NCBI GenBank assembly: GCA_040755415.1
Contig: JBFMAZ010000017.1
Coordinates: 5,510-69,509, forward strand
Length of the DNA: 64,000 bases
Source: QYQD01 sp040755415
Lineage (GTDB): Bacteria > Desulfobacterota > QYQD01
Direction of reading: 5' to 3'
Shown here: positions 16,271 to 24,950 of the stretch, in pieces
Layout of the letters: each line of letters starts with the position of its first letter
Numbering within the stretch: the stretch's first letter is position 1
Notes under the pieces: model-generated
The model's database searches: none
What the model was told of the DNA's origin: nothing
What the model saw: the letters and a program-made list of their open reading frames with translations, nothing else
Position numbers and translations under genes: made by a program

Positions 16271-17891
16271 GACCAGTGTGTGTACGATCGGGCGGGACAG
16301 GCAGGTAGGCCATCTCCGTATCCCGGATATACTTCTGAATCCCGTCGGCCAGGTGTTCGGCTATGTCATTAAGGTATCCTTCATCCTTTAATCGATCCGC
16401 CTCCAGGGGGTGGCTGAGAAACGAGATCTCCACCAGGACAGAGGGCATCTGCGCGCCGATAAGGACAAAGAAGGGGGCCTGTTTTACCCCCAGATTATTA
16501 ACCTGCTCATATCGCCTGGCAAGGCCGTTTGCCAGGCAGTCCTGCACGTACTCTGCCAACCGGCATGATTCGTTGATCTTGCAGTTCAGCATCAGGTCGT
16601 TTAATATCTTCTGAAGGTCGCTTATGTTCTTTGTGGAAGTGGCATTTTCACGGGCAGCGACACGCATGGCGTCCTCATCCGAAGCCAGATTCAAAAAGTA
16701 GGTCTCAATACCCCGGGCCTCCGTGTTAGGCGCGGAGTTGGCATGAACAGAGACAAATAGATCTCCTTTTTTGGTGTTGGCAATGGCAGTGCGCTCTTCC
16801 AAAGGCAAAAACGCGTCCTTGTCCCGGGTTAAGATAACGCTGCACCGCAGCCGTTCCTCGATCTTCTGTTTAACCTTCCTGGCGACCTTAAGGACTATAT
16901 CCTTTTCCTTCAACCCGTTGATTCCTATGGCCCCGCAGTCCTTGCCCCCGTGGCCGGGGTCCAGGACTATCCTCCGCACCCCCAGACCTAACTGCTGGGT
17001 AAGCGTCAACTGTCCGGAGTCTTTCTCTTTTCCCTTCTCCGCCCGTCCGCCGATGACGTCGATAACGATGCGGAAGGGATTCAGCAGGTAAAAAACCTTG
17101 TATTTTTTCAGCGATTCGATGTCCAGAACCACCCTTACGGTATCCTTCTTATACTGGCCGGCACGCACATAACGGAGCAGGCCGTCCATGATCGGGATAG
17201 GATCCCGTAGATTGGGACCCAGGCGGCTCTGGAAGATATCGATATAAAGCCTCTTGGGTTTTTTGATATCAGGGTCTTTCTTCAGTAAATGTTCCTTGAA
17301 CGGCACCTGGTCTCCTGCATCGATGACCACACGCGTGTAATCGGAGTTTGACCAGGCTCGAATGTCTTTGACCTCGTGCAGCCCTTTGATAACCGGTGTC
17401 CTTTCAAGTTTCGGTCTTTCTTCGGCCTTAGCGCCGGCCGCCTCCCCAGCCGGCGCATTATTTTCAGGTCCGCCGATCTTAGCCAAAGAAGCCCTGGCCT
17501 CTTTAGCCTGGGGGCTTTTCGGGAAGCGGTTGCACAGCCTCTCATACATATCAACAGCGGCGGAGAGGTCTCCCGGTCTCCCCGAATAACGGTAAAGCGC
17601 CTGGTATATACCGCCCATCATATAGAGGCATTCAGGCGCTGCCGGGCCCTCTGGTTCATTCGAATATATCTTTTTGAACTTATCGATATGTTCCAGCCAG
17701 AACTGGCGGTATTTGGTGCGGGGCGAAGACTTGAAGTCCGTGTAATCCCGTTTTGCCCTTACGTAGGCATCCTGAGACGAAAGGGCCCAGGAAGACGCAG
17801 GGCTAATGCCTCCTGCCAATATAAAAAGCCACAAGAGCAAAATGCAGCAGATGATATATATAAAATAACCCTTCCGCATAACCTTACCCAT
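16236..17891 (-). CDS. amiC: N-acetylmuramoyl-L-alanine amidase (AMIN plus Amidase_3)
   Basis: The 551-residue protein begins with a signal peptide (hydrophobic IIYIICCILLLWLF-type stretch to about residue 35). A short TPR-like segment (about 60-120) and an AMIN domain (about 165-275, targets peptidoglycan) follow, then a zinc Amidase_3 catalytic domain (about 305-530). Zinc and catalytic motifs are LDPGHGGKDCGAIG, FVSVHANSAPN and SVLVEISFLSHP. It cleaves stem peptides from glycan strands at division. The last 35 bp overlap the convergent end of prfB. Met5 (17879), preceded by GGTAAGG, is a plausible alternative start. A MITE ends 3 bp before the first ATG. Confidence 0.92.
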   Translation of the reverse strand: MGKVMRKGYFIYIICCILLLWLFILAGGISPASSWALSSQDAYVRAKRDYTDFKSSPRTKYRQFWLEHIDKFKKIYSNEPEGPAAPECLYMMGGIYQALYRYSGRPGDLSAAVDMYERLCNRFPKSPQAKEARASLAKIGGPENNAPAGEAAGAKAEERPKLERTPVIKGLHEVKDIRAWSNSDYTRVVIDAGDQVPFKEHLLKKDPDIKKPKRLYIDIFQSRLGPNLRDPIPIMDGLLRYVRAGQYKKDTVRVVLDIESLKKYKVFYLLNPFRIVIDVIGGRAEKGKEKDSGQLTLTQQLGLGVRRIVLDPGHGGKDCGAIGINGLKEKDIVLKVARKVKQKIEERLRCSVILTRDKDAFLPLEERTAIANTKKGDLFVSVHANSAPNTEARGIETYFLNLASDEDAMRVAARENATSTKNISDLQKILNDLMLNCKINESCRLAEYVQDCLANGLARRYEQVNNLGVKQAPFFVLIGAQMPSVLVEISFLSHPLEADRLKDEGYLNDIAEHLADGIQKYIRDTEMAYLPVPPDRTHTGLRSEAPSTKRR

Positions 17892-17893
17892 CT

Positions 17894-17998
17894 ATTACTA
17901 CGGCAATTAAAAACTTAAATCCCCCCTCACCCCCCCCCTTTGGAAAAGGGGGGGATGGGGGGATTTGGCAAGTTTATATGTTTAATTGCCGTAGTAAT
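17894..17998. mobile_element. 105-bp MITE with perfect 18-bp terminal inverted repeats
   Basis: ATTACTACGGCAATTAAA (17894-17911) is exactly inverted at 17981-17998. The flanks carry a 4-bp duplication ATCT (17890-17893 and 17999-18002). The core is a CCCCCCTTTGG/CCAAAGGG-type hairpin. It sits immediately upstream of the amidase start codon. The rest of the spacer (18003-18137) has CAGC/TTCAGC repeats and a CTCTGCGGTGAA-type repeat end. Confidence 0.82.
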
Positions 17999-18137
17999 AT
18001 CTTTAATATCGGCCTCCTCTTGTATAATTTCAAATGCCAAATCTGAGCGCTCAGCTTTCAGCCTTCAGCTTTCAGCTTTGAGCTTCTTTGCTTTGCCCAT
18101 CTCTGCGCCCTCTGTGCGCTCTGCGGTGAATATCCGG

Positions 18138-20738
18138 TCACTTTATCTGTCTCTGGAGTTCATTAAGCAGATTCAGGGCCTCAAGCGGCGTAAGGGACGC
18201 AATATCGACGCCCTTCAACATGCGAAGGATCCTGCCCTCATCAGCGCTGAACAGACCCAACTGGACCGGGCCGTTATCCGGCATCCTCTTCACCGCAGTC
18301 CCGAACTCATTGTCCTCGATCTTCTTTAATATCTCCTTGGCCCGCCTGACCACATCTTCCGGCAGACCGGCCAGCCGGGCCACCTGTATCCCGTAACTGT
18401 AATTCATGCTCCCGGGAACCAGCCGATGCAAAAATATTATCTCTTCGTTCCACTCCTTTACCGCGACATTGTAATTCCTGACATTCTTATAGCTATGGGC
18501 CAGTTCGGCCAGCTCGTGATAATGCGTGGCGAACAGGGTCCGGGCCCCTTTTTCTCCCTTGTCCAGCAAATACTCCGCCACCGCCCAGGCAATGCTTAAC
18601 CCGTCGAAGGTGCTGGTGCCGCGGCCTATCTCATCCATTATGACCAGGCTTTTTCCCGTGGCGTTGTTTAATATATTGGCCGTTTCCATCATCTCGACCA
18701 TAAACGTGCTCTGCCCGCGGGCCAAATCATCCATGGCCCCCACCCGGCTGAAAATACGGTCCACCAGGCCGATGGAGGCCTCCTCGGCCGGGACAAAGCT
18801 CCCCATATGGGCCATGAGGACGATCAAGGCCGCCTGCCGCAGGATAGTGGATTTACCCGCCATATTGGGCCCGGTAATAATCAGCATCTGGTTCTGATCA
18901 TTGTCCATGAGTACCGAGTTCGGTACAAACCGCTGTCCCTTCAAGGTGCGTTCGACGACCGGATGCCGGCCGTCGCGGATCAAGATGGTATCGCTGTCAT
19001 TAACCTTTGGGCATACGTATCCGTGACGGTCCGCGCTTTCGGCAAAAGAGGCCAGGACATCGAGTTGGGCCGTGAGACGGGCGGTCTTCTGTATGCGCAT
19101 GGTCTCTGCGGCCACCCGCAGGCGAATCTCCTGAAAGATGCGGTATTCCAGGTCAATCCTTTTCTCTCCGGCCGTGAGTACCTTTTCTTCATAATCCTTT
19201 AGCTCAGGGGTTATAAAGCGTTCTGCGTTGACCAGGGTCTGTTTGCGGATATAATCGCCGGGGACAGATGAAAGGTTGCTTTTTGTCACCTCAATGTAAT
19301 AGCCGAAGACGCGGTTAAATCCCACGCGGAGATTGGCTATGCCCGTCCTGGCCCGTTCCGCCGCCTCCAGCCTGGCAATCCAGTCCTTCCCGTCCCGCTG
19401 TATGGAGATAAGTTCATCCAGGGCCGGGGAATAACCTTCCTTTATTATGCCCCCGTCCCGCAGGCCAAGGGGCGCGTCCTCCCTTATGGCCTCCTCAATG
19501 ATACGGGCCATATCGCCGAGAGGGTCAATGCCTCCGGCCATCTCCTGGAGAAGGTCGCTGGTCCCGGAAGGGATCAGGGCTATGAGATCAGGCAGTCTCA
19601 GGAGGGAACTCTTCAGGGCCAGAAGATCACGCGGCGTGGCATTGCCCAGGACGATGCGGCCGTTCAGCCGCTCCAGGTCGTAGAACGCATCAAGGACAGC
19701 CCGGATTTCACGCCTGGCCGAGTGATGGTCCTTAAGCACGGAAACCGCCTCCAGGCGCGCCTGCAACCTGCGAAGGTTTCTCAACGGATAATCCATCCAG
19801 CGGCGCAGCATGCGGCCGCCCATGGAGGTCATGGTAATATCCAAGGTGTCGAGGAGAGAACCCCGCCTCCCGCCCGCTCCCGGCCCATGCGCCTTCTGGG
19901 TGAGTTCCAGGTTCCGCCGCGTGGTGTCGTCAATAATCAGGTAGTCGCCGATGAAATGGGGCGCGGGCCTCTGGATATGGTCCAGACCCGCCTTCTGTGT
20001 CTCCTGCACATACTGAAGAAGCGCGCCCGCGGCCTGAATCCCGGCCTGCATATTCTCGCAGCCAAAACCCTCCAGCGAGACGACTTTGAAGTGCCTGAGC
20101 AGACACTCGCGGGCCGCCTCCGGCGCAAAGGAGGCGTCATCACGGCCGGTGAAGGCCCTTCCCCTCCGGAAGCCCTCCAGAAATGAATACCCTCCCTCTC
20201 CTTCTATCTCATTGGCCGTTACTATCTCCGCGGGATTCAGACGCGCCATCTCATCCCCGATAGAGTTAACGTCATCAGATTCCGTGAGACGGAATTCGCC
20301 GGTGGAAATATCGAGTGAAGCCAGGCCGGTTTTCTTTTCTCCGGGATAGACAGAGACGATAAAGTTATTGACCTTGTCCTCGAGCATGTCTCCGTCAATG
20401 ACCAGGCCGGGGGTGACGATGCGAACCACTTCCCGTCTGACCAGGCCCTTGGTCTCTTCCCCGTCTTTTTGTTCACAGACCGCCACCTTAAGTCCCTGGG
20501 AGATAAGTCTGTTGATATAACCTGAGGCGGCATGATAAGGAACCCCGCACATGGGGACCTTTTCCTCTGCATTTTTGTTGCGGCTGGTGAGGGCGATGTC
20601 CAGGAGCTTCGACGCCTTTAGGGCGTCATCAAAAAACATCTCATAAAAATCGCCCATACGATAGAAAAGGATGGCATCCTGGTAATTCTGTTTTATCTCC
20701 AGGTACTGCTGGATCATAGGGGTGATTTTATTAATCAT
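18138..20738 (-). CDS. mutS: DNA mismatch repair protein MutS
   Basis: The 866-residue protein is full length for MutS. The mismatch-reading Phe-X-Glu is present in GDFYEMFFDDA near residue 30. Connector, lever and clamp regions follow (about 130-550). The C-terminal ATPase has Walker A GPNMAGKST (about 622-630), Walker B VIMDEIGRGTS and TLFATHYHEL. It recognises base mismatches and recruits MutL, which is not in this window. The start is ATG 20738, flanked upstream by repeats. No partner gene follows on the same strand before the amidase. Confidence 0.97.
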   Translation of the reverse strand: MINKITPMIQQYLEIKQNYQDAILFYRMGDFYEMFFDDALKASKLLDIALTSRNKNAEEKVPMCGVPYHAASGYINRLISQGLKVAVCEQKDGEETKGLVRREVVRIVTPGLVIDGDMLEDKVNNFIVSVYPGEKKTGLASLDISTGEFRLTESDDVNSIGDEMARLNPAEIVTANEIEGEGGYSFLEGFRRGRAFTGRDDASFAPEAARECLLRHFKVVSLEGFGCENMQAGIQAAGALLQYVQETQKAGLDHIQRPAPHFIGDYLIIDDTTRRNLELTQKAHGPGAGGRRGSLLDTLDITMTSMGGRMLRRWMDYPLRNLRRLQARLEAVSVLKDHHSARREIRAVLDAFYDLERLNGRIVLGNATPRDLLALKSSLLRLPDLIALIPSGTSDLLQEMAGGIDPLGDMARIIEEAIREDAPLGLRDGGIIKEGYSPALDELISIQRDGKDWIARLEAAERARTGIANLRVGFNRVFGYYIEVTKSNLSSVPGDYIRKQTLVNAERFITPELKDYEEKVLTAGEKRIDLEYRIFQEIRLRVAAETMRIQKTARLTAQLDVLASFAESADRHGYVCPKVNDSDTILIRDGRHPVVERTLKGQRFVPNSVLMDNDQNQMLIITGPNMAGKSTILRQAALIVLMAHMGSFVPAEEASIGLVDRIFSRVGAMDDLARGQSTFMVEMMETANILNNATGKSLVIMDEIGRGTSTFDGLSIAWAVAEYLLDKGEKGARTLFATHYHELAELAHSYKNVRNYNVAVKEWNEEIIFLHRLVPGSMNYSYGIQVARLAGLPEDVVRRAKEILKKIEDNEFGTAVKRMPDNGPVQLGLFSADEGRILRMLKGVDIASLTPLEALNLLNELQRQIK

Positions 20739-20791
20739 AAGACATCAAGATTAGCCACAGAGCACACAGAGATCACAGAGAAATATTTTTT

Positions 20792-20955
20792 GTAACACTT
20801 TAGCTGTTTAAAAAGAGCTTGTCGTCCAGAAAACGGCACCTCAAAAATCCCCCTTAATCCCCCTTTTTCAAAGGGGGAAGGGTTTCTCCTCCCTTTGGAA
20901 AAGGGAGGTTGGGGAGGGATTTTAAAATACTTTTTTTCAACAGTTAAGCTGATAC
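20792..20955. mobile_element. MITE family 1, copy B
   Basis: The 164-bp element runs from GTAACACTTTAGCTG to AACAGTTAAGCTGATAC. It is homologous to copy A in reverse orientation, including the GTCGTCCAGAAAACGGC and TTAATCCCCC core. It is flanked by 7-bp ATTTTTT on both sides (20785-20791, 20956-20962). It lies in the mutS upstream spacer, between two CACAGAG-type repeat ends. Confidence 0.8.
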
Positions 20956-21140
20956 ATTTTTTAAATTTTTAGTCTGCCTCTGTGCCCTGGTTTAGGTTAT
21001 TTTGGTTTTAGAATTTTCCAATACTGATACCGCAATTCCTGCCAAAAAACAACCCACGCCCTTCATTACCCAAAATTACCGCCTGTTTTATCAGCAGCCT
21101 GGATTTTTAACTGACGTTACATTTCCTATGCAGGCTAATC

Positions 21141-21292
21141 TCAAATTCGAAATTCGAAGCACGAAACTCGAAACAATATCGAATCACCAAAATGAGAAAT
21201 TCAAAACGAATTAGCTCCGCCGCAGTTTGGGACATTCTTAAATTTGAAAATTAGAATTTGTTTCGGATTTAGATATTCGAATTTCGGATTTG
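21141..21292. repeat. AATTCGAAGCACGAAAC-type inverted repeat
   Basis: The left arm TCGAAATTCGAAGCACGAA and right arm GATATTCGAATTTCGGATT are near inverted copies around AAAATGAGAAATTC words. It is part of the dispersed AT-rich palindrome family. The remaining spacer 20956-21358 holds no gene I can support. Confidence 0.65.
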
Positions 21293-21358
21293 TCCCCAGC
21301 CGCCTCGTAATCGGAACCAGCGATGCCACCTTATTAAATTTTGATGGTGAATCCAGGA

Positions 21359-22102
21359 TTACTCAAGGGATATCAACTCTATATCCCCCCAGGCCCCGAT
21401 CTTATCTCCTATGATTATTACCACGCCGGATATTCCCTCTATATCTCTGGCCAGAGACAGCCCGGAGTCTATATCTCTTTTTCCTTTAACTACATTACCC
21501 ACCGCTGTAGCTACCGCATCGGCCAGGGCCGTAGATTGGGCCACCACCGTAACCGCATCGGCCTTGCCGAAACTTAAGGAATGGCCGACGGTGCCGGAGG
21601 AAGTGCAGACGCCCACAGGCATCTGACCGGCCGGTATGGTTATGCCGACCTTGCCGCTCAAAGGAGACCCTCCGGCAAAGATGCCTATCCGGGCCTCAGC
21701 CCGGGTGGCGACAAAGATATCCCCGCCATTTTCCACGATAATTTCTCCGGTCTTCCCGCGGTCCAACAGGTCCCGGCCTACTTTCTCAGCAATGGCCCCG
21801 GCCACCGCCGCCATAGGGCCGACACCGGCCTGCCGCCCGGCCTCGATCATCTCCCGGACGATGGGCGGGGCCAGTATATCCTGGGGAACAGGAACCAGAG
21901 AAGTAAGGAAATCCGGATGCTTGGCAATATAGGATTCCAACTGGTGACGATAAGACAGGACTAATTCTTCGGTCTCGCCGATTAAAGGACTCTCCGCCTG
22001 TATGTGGAGATCGGTCTCCTTGACCTGCACCTGGAATGCGACCAGCCCCGGAGCGCTGATCCAGGCCCGATAAAATCTCTTTTGGTACTCATGCGGCAAC
22101 AT
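21359..22102 (-). CDS. UPF0280 family protein (ApbE-related fold)
   Basis: The 247-residue protein matches UPF0280. It has GVGPMAAVAGAIAEKVGRDL (about 92-111), IVENGGDIFV (about 121-130) and a C-terminal TSSGTVGHSLSFGKADAVTV-type region (about 167-187) followed by ALADAVATAVGN. The glycine-rich pieces resemble ApbE flavin transferases, and no biochemical function is established for the family. It is a single gene bounded by repeats on both sides. The start ATG 22102 sits at the edge of an inserted repeat cluster. Confidence 0.85.
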   Translation of the reverse strand: MLPHEYQKRFYRAWISAPGLVAFQVQVKETDLHIQAESPLIGETEELVLSYRHQLESYIAKHPDFLTSLVPVPQDILAPPIVREMIEAGRQAGVGPMAAVAGAIAEKVGRDLLDRGKTGEIIVENGGDIFVATRAEARIGIFAGGSPLSGKVGITIPAGQMPVGVCTSSGTVGHSLSFGKADAVTVVAQSTALADAVATAVGNVVKGKRDIDSGLSLARDIEGISGVVIIIGDKIGAWGDIELISLE

Positions 22103-22150
22103 GTACTTTTCACCTGAAAATCCCCCTGTATCCCCCCTTAGGGACTACGT

Positions 22151-22369
22151 CATAATTGTTATTTGTCATTGCGAGCGACCGAAGGGAGCGTGGCAATCTC
22201 TATGATTTCAACATGTTGTGAGATTGCTTCGGTCGTTTCACTCCCTCGCAATGACATCGCGGCACAGCCTCTTAGAAAAGGGGGGAACCCATCAGGCCCC
22301 CCTTTAGTAAAGGGGGGTGAGGGGGGATTTGTCAAATCCATGTATCTAAATGCCATTATAACAATTATG
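22151..22369. repeat. MITE-like nested palindrome with 12-bp terminal repeats
   Basis: CATAATTGTTAT (22151-22162) is exactly inverted at 22358-22369. Inside, GTCATTGCGAGCGACCGAAG (from 22165) pairs with an inverted arm ending CCCTCGCAATGAC at 22254, a repeat type widespread in bacterial spacers. A further CCCCCCTTTAGTAAAGGGGG hairpin follows. The structure looks like one repeat inserted into another. It occupies the spacer 22103-22457; I see no gene there. Confidence 0.7.
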
Positions 22370-22457
22370 CCGAATTTCCCGAAATGTCCAGACCATTGAT
22401 AACAAACGCCCGTGCATTGAGAAATAGTTTGACAATTCCGGTAGATATAGCGAAGAT

Positions 22458-22742
22458 ATGAGAGCCACAATAAAAATCAGTAGGGATGCATCGGGACGGA
22501 TAAGGATGTCTCTTCCTTATAATCCCGATTATCTCGTAAAGATCAAGACCATTCCTGGTTACAGGTGGCATCCTGAAGCGAAGCAATGGAGTTTTCTATT
22601 TCATCCCCATTTTAGAAAGAAAAGGGGGGCAAGGGGGGATTCCAAGGCCTCAGAAGAGTCAGTCAGATGGGTCAGTATGTGCCTGTTCTTCCCGCCTTAT
22701 AAGGGGAATTCCCTTGACAATGCAAGGGTTTCAAAAGGATAA
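22458..22742 (+). pseudogene. Truncated N-terminal duplicate of the adjacent recombinase
   Basis: The open frame codes 94 residues, but only the first 50 or so look like protein. ISRDASGRIRMSLPYNPDYL, then KIKTIPGYRWHPEAKQWSF, parallels the N-terminus of the recombinase at 22814 (ITISFPYAPQLVVKVKTIKG, RKWHKNEKYWSFP). After WSFLFHPHF the frame enters a GGGGGGCAAGGGGGGATTCC repeat and similarity ends. I read it as a tandem duplicate of a HARP-like N-terminal domain, broken by a palindromic repeat. A degraded product may still be expressed, but function is unlikely. Confidence 0.6.
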
Positions 22743-22743
22743 T
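22714..22743 (+). promoter_or_regulatory. Promoter of the tyrosine recombinase
   Basis: TTGACA (22714-22719) and GATAAT (22738-22743, 5 of 6) are 18 bp apart, inside the end of the duplicate fragment. The transcript would have a leader of about 65 nt before ATG 22814. Confidence 0.55.
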
Positions 22744-22813
22744 TACGCGTAAATCCTTTCTCCAGGGGGATATTGCAAATGGGGTAGTAACACTCAGTAG
22801 AGATGTCTCAGGT

Positions 22814-23947
22814 ATGATAACAATTTCCTTCCCTTATGCCCCTCAGCTTGTTGTAAAGGTCAAAACCATCAAAGGCCGCAAATGGCATAAGAATGAGAAA
22901 TACTGGAGCTTTCCGAATACAGATGGCACTCTAGAGAAGATTTTAGAAGTCTTTGAAGGCGAAGAAATCCGCATTGACCCTGCCTTAAAAGCCGTAATTT
23001 CCAAAGCAAAAAAGATTCCCTCGCCCCTTGCGGGAGATCTTTCCACTTCTCTCCCCTCTCCCCTTGAGGGAGAGGGTAAGGGTGAGGGGTATAATTTTGA
23101 AGACCTTCGTAGAGAACTCATTTCACGTAAATACAGCCGGAAGACAATAAAAGGATATCTTTATTTCAATAGGGACTTTCTATCCTTTACCGGCAAAAGG
23201 CCGGATGAAGTGAGAGAGGAAAATATCAAGAACTACCTTGTCTATCTTGCTGATGAAAAGGACTCCGCCGCCTCCACCCTGAATCAGGCAATTAACGCCC
23301 TTAAGTTCTATTACGGAAGTATGCTGAAGAAAAAATTTCTTTATGAGATCAAAAGACCGAGGAAAGATAAGATACTGCCTGTTGTGCTGAGCCAGGAAGA
23401 AGTAGCGAGGGTTTTAACATGTCTGGAAAACCTCAAACACAGGACACTTCTCATGCTCGTTTATGCTTCCGGTTTGAGAGTAAGCGAGGTAGTCAAGCTC
23501 AAGGTGGTAGATATAGACCGCGACAGGATGCTGCTAAACATCAAAGGGGCGAAGGGACGAAAGGACAGATACACAATGCTTTCTCATACAGCGCTGGAGA
23601 CCATTGATGAATACCTCGAAAAATACAAGCCCTCAAAATGGCTCTTTGAAGGTGCAAGGGACGGAAGATATCTGTCGATAAGAACAGCGCAAGCCGTCTT
23701 TGAGCAGGCAAGAGACAAAGCAGGGATAAAGAAGGACATCTCCATACACGGATTGCGGCATAGTTTCGCAACGCATGCCCTTGAAAACGGCACGGACCTT
23801 CGGTATATACAGGAGCTTCTTGGACACAAAAGCAGCAAGACAACAGAGATATACACACATGTCAGCACGCGGGACATTGGCAAGTTACGAAGCCCTCTTG
23901 ATAATCTGGATTTAAAGAAAGGGGGTGAAAAAGAAGACGAAAAATAG
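22814..23947 (+). CDS. Tyrosine recombinase with HARP-like N-terminal domain
   Basis: The 377-residue protein has a small N-terminal domain (1-60; KVKTIKGRKWHKNEKYWSFP) like the HARP-type module found fused to some integrases. Next come a linker with a Pro/Gly/Glu peptide (about 70-93), a SAM-like core-binding domain (about 95-180) and the catalytic domain. Catalytic residues are Arg in ASGLRVSEVVKLK, a beta-strand Lys in KGAKGRKDRY, the HGLRHSFATH box, His in LLGHKSSKTTE and the Tyr nucleophile in IYTHVS. It lacks the long IntI-specific insert before the HxxR box, so it is XerC/D-like and not a canonical integron integrase. It stands at the head of a mobile island. Confidence 0.88.
   Translation: MITISFPYAPQLVVKVKTIKGRKWHKNEKYWSFPNTDGTLEKILEVFEGEEIRIDPALKAVISKAKKIPSPLAGDLSTSLPSPLEGEGKGEGYNFEDLRRELISRKYSRKTIKGYLYFNRDFLSFTGKRPDEVREENIKNYLVYLADEKDSAASTLNQAINALKFYYGSMLKKKFLYEIKRPRKDKILPVVLSQEEVARVLTCLENLKHRTLLMLVYASGLRVSEVVKLKVVDIDRDRMLLNIKGAKGRKDRYTMLSHTALETIDEYLEKYKPSKWLFEGARDGRYLSIRTAQAVFEQARDKAGIKKDISIHGLRHSFATHALENGTDLRYIQELLGHKSSKTTEIYTHVSTRDIGKLRSPLDNLDLKKGGEKEDEK
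23018..23089 (+). repeat. Palindromic repeat read in frame inside the recombinase
   Basis: The 72-bp insert contains CCCTCGCCCCTTGCGGGAG and CTCTCCCCTTGAGGGAGAGG hairpins followed by GTAAGGGTGAGGGG. This is the same repeat class as at 9862-9966. It is multiple-of-three in length and is translated as SPLAGDLSTSLPSPLEGEG and a few more residues between two domains. Confidence 0.72.
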
Positions 23948-23961
23948 CGGAATAGGAAATA

Positions 23962-24052
23962 GGCAACGCACCTACTGCGTAAAAATATCCCTTTTGGAAG
24001 GATAGACGCAGTACACAATGTTGCCCATAGGAAAAATAGACGCAATGCGTCT
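23962..24052. repeat. Paired-box palindrome behind the recombinase
   Basis: GGCAAC (23962) and GTTGCC (24020) flank TACTGCGT (23973-23980) / ACGCAGTA (24006-24013), with an inner TATCC/GGATA pair. A separate perfect palindrome AGACGCA-A-TGCGTCT covers 24038-24052. The structure may be a recombination site of the neighbouring enzyme or a terminator-like hairpin. No T-run follows. Confidence 0.5.
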
Positions 24053-24132
24053 ACAAACAAGTTAGCCGCTCATTGCAGGCAGGGAAAGGAGATGAGAAGA
24101 TGCAAAAAAAGAGGAGGTGTATAAAGGTGGTA

Positions 24133-24684
24133 CTAAAGTTTCGCACTTGATTCCAAGGTATGGTCGAGTATTGATTCTTCAATAAGATCAAGCAAATATG
24201 AGATTTTCCCGGATTCGGAATCGGGCCAAATTAGTTGACTTGACAGCATGAAAATTTGTCTAATGCGAGTCCAGAGTGTCTGGATTAAGGCTATTTGAAG
24301 ATGTTCGTAAGTGAGTTGTCTAAAGAGGGGGCCAATGGGACCGGCTGTCTGCCTCTTTGCAAGAATATATACAAGGAGCAGATATCGAATCATAACGATG
24401 GAGACCCACGCTACGACAGCATCAAATATCTCACTTTGGCCCTTGCCGAGGCCCAGGAGCTGTTTGCAATCACGAAAGTAAACTTCGATAGTCCAGCGGC
24501 GGGCATAATAGTCGAGCATTTCGGCAATCTCCAGGTCGGGTTCGGTACAGAGGAAGGCATTCCAATTGTTCTTGGTCCAACGGACAAAAACAACGCGTAC
24601 TTTCCCCGAATGGGGCAGTGTGACATCCAGACAAGTGGCCCTGATTTGCCATGCGCTGATCCAACTCAGTCGATGTCTGGCCAC
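24133..24684 (-). pseudogene. IS4-type transposase, C-terminal fragment
   Basis: The 183 remaining residues include YARRWTIEVYFRDCKQLLGLG, which carries the Y-2-R-3-E-6-K signature of IS4-group DDE transposases with the last catalytic Glu. The N-terminal half with the two catalytic Asp residues is missing. Upstream of 24684 the same frame still reads VELTLSQLWHDVARHRLS-like sequence for a short way and then hits stops. I could not identify matching terminal inverted repeats, so this is a decayed insertion sequence rather than an active one. Confidence 0.75.
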
Positions 24685-24881
24685 ATCGTGCCATAACTGA
24701 GAGAGGGTTAGTTCTACTTTGTCAGGAGCCGATGGGGACGTTGTTTCTCACATTGCATAACTTATTTATTCCTTTCCATTTTCTCAATGATACGGAAGCG
24801 CTAGGCCGAGTTGCGTGTGTGAACAGGATAGAAGATAAGGGACGCCCATAAATTTATAAGTTTCCGTTGCCCGTAACGACA

Positions 24882-24950
24882 GATAACACAGGCCAAAAGA
24901 TTAACATCCAGATGTTATCGCACTTCTTTTGGCCTTGAACGATATACGAA
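24882..24950 (+). other. attC-like hairpin site 1 (right end degenerate)
   Basis: GATAAC (24882-24887) is followed by the arm AGGCCAAAAGA (24890-24900), inner TAACATC/GATGTTA (24902-24917) and the perfect partner TCTTTTGGCCT (24925-24935). The expected GTTA box at the right is replaced by GATATACG. It is nearly identical to site 4. The upstream sequence GGGACGCCCATAAATTTATA also recurs before other cassettes. Confidence 0.55.

Noticed and set aside
22814..23947. Recombinase as a true integron integrase (IntI)
   Set aside because: The IntI-specific insert before the HxxR box is missing and the N-terminus is HARP-like; only the C-terminal IYTHVS...SPLDNL pattern is shared.
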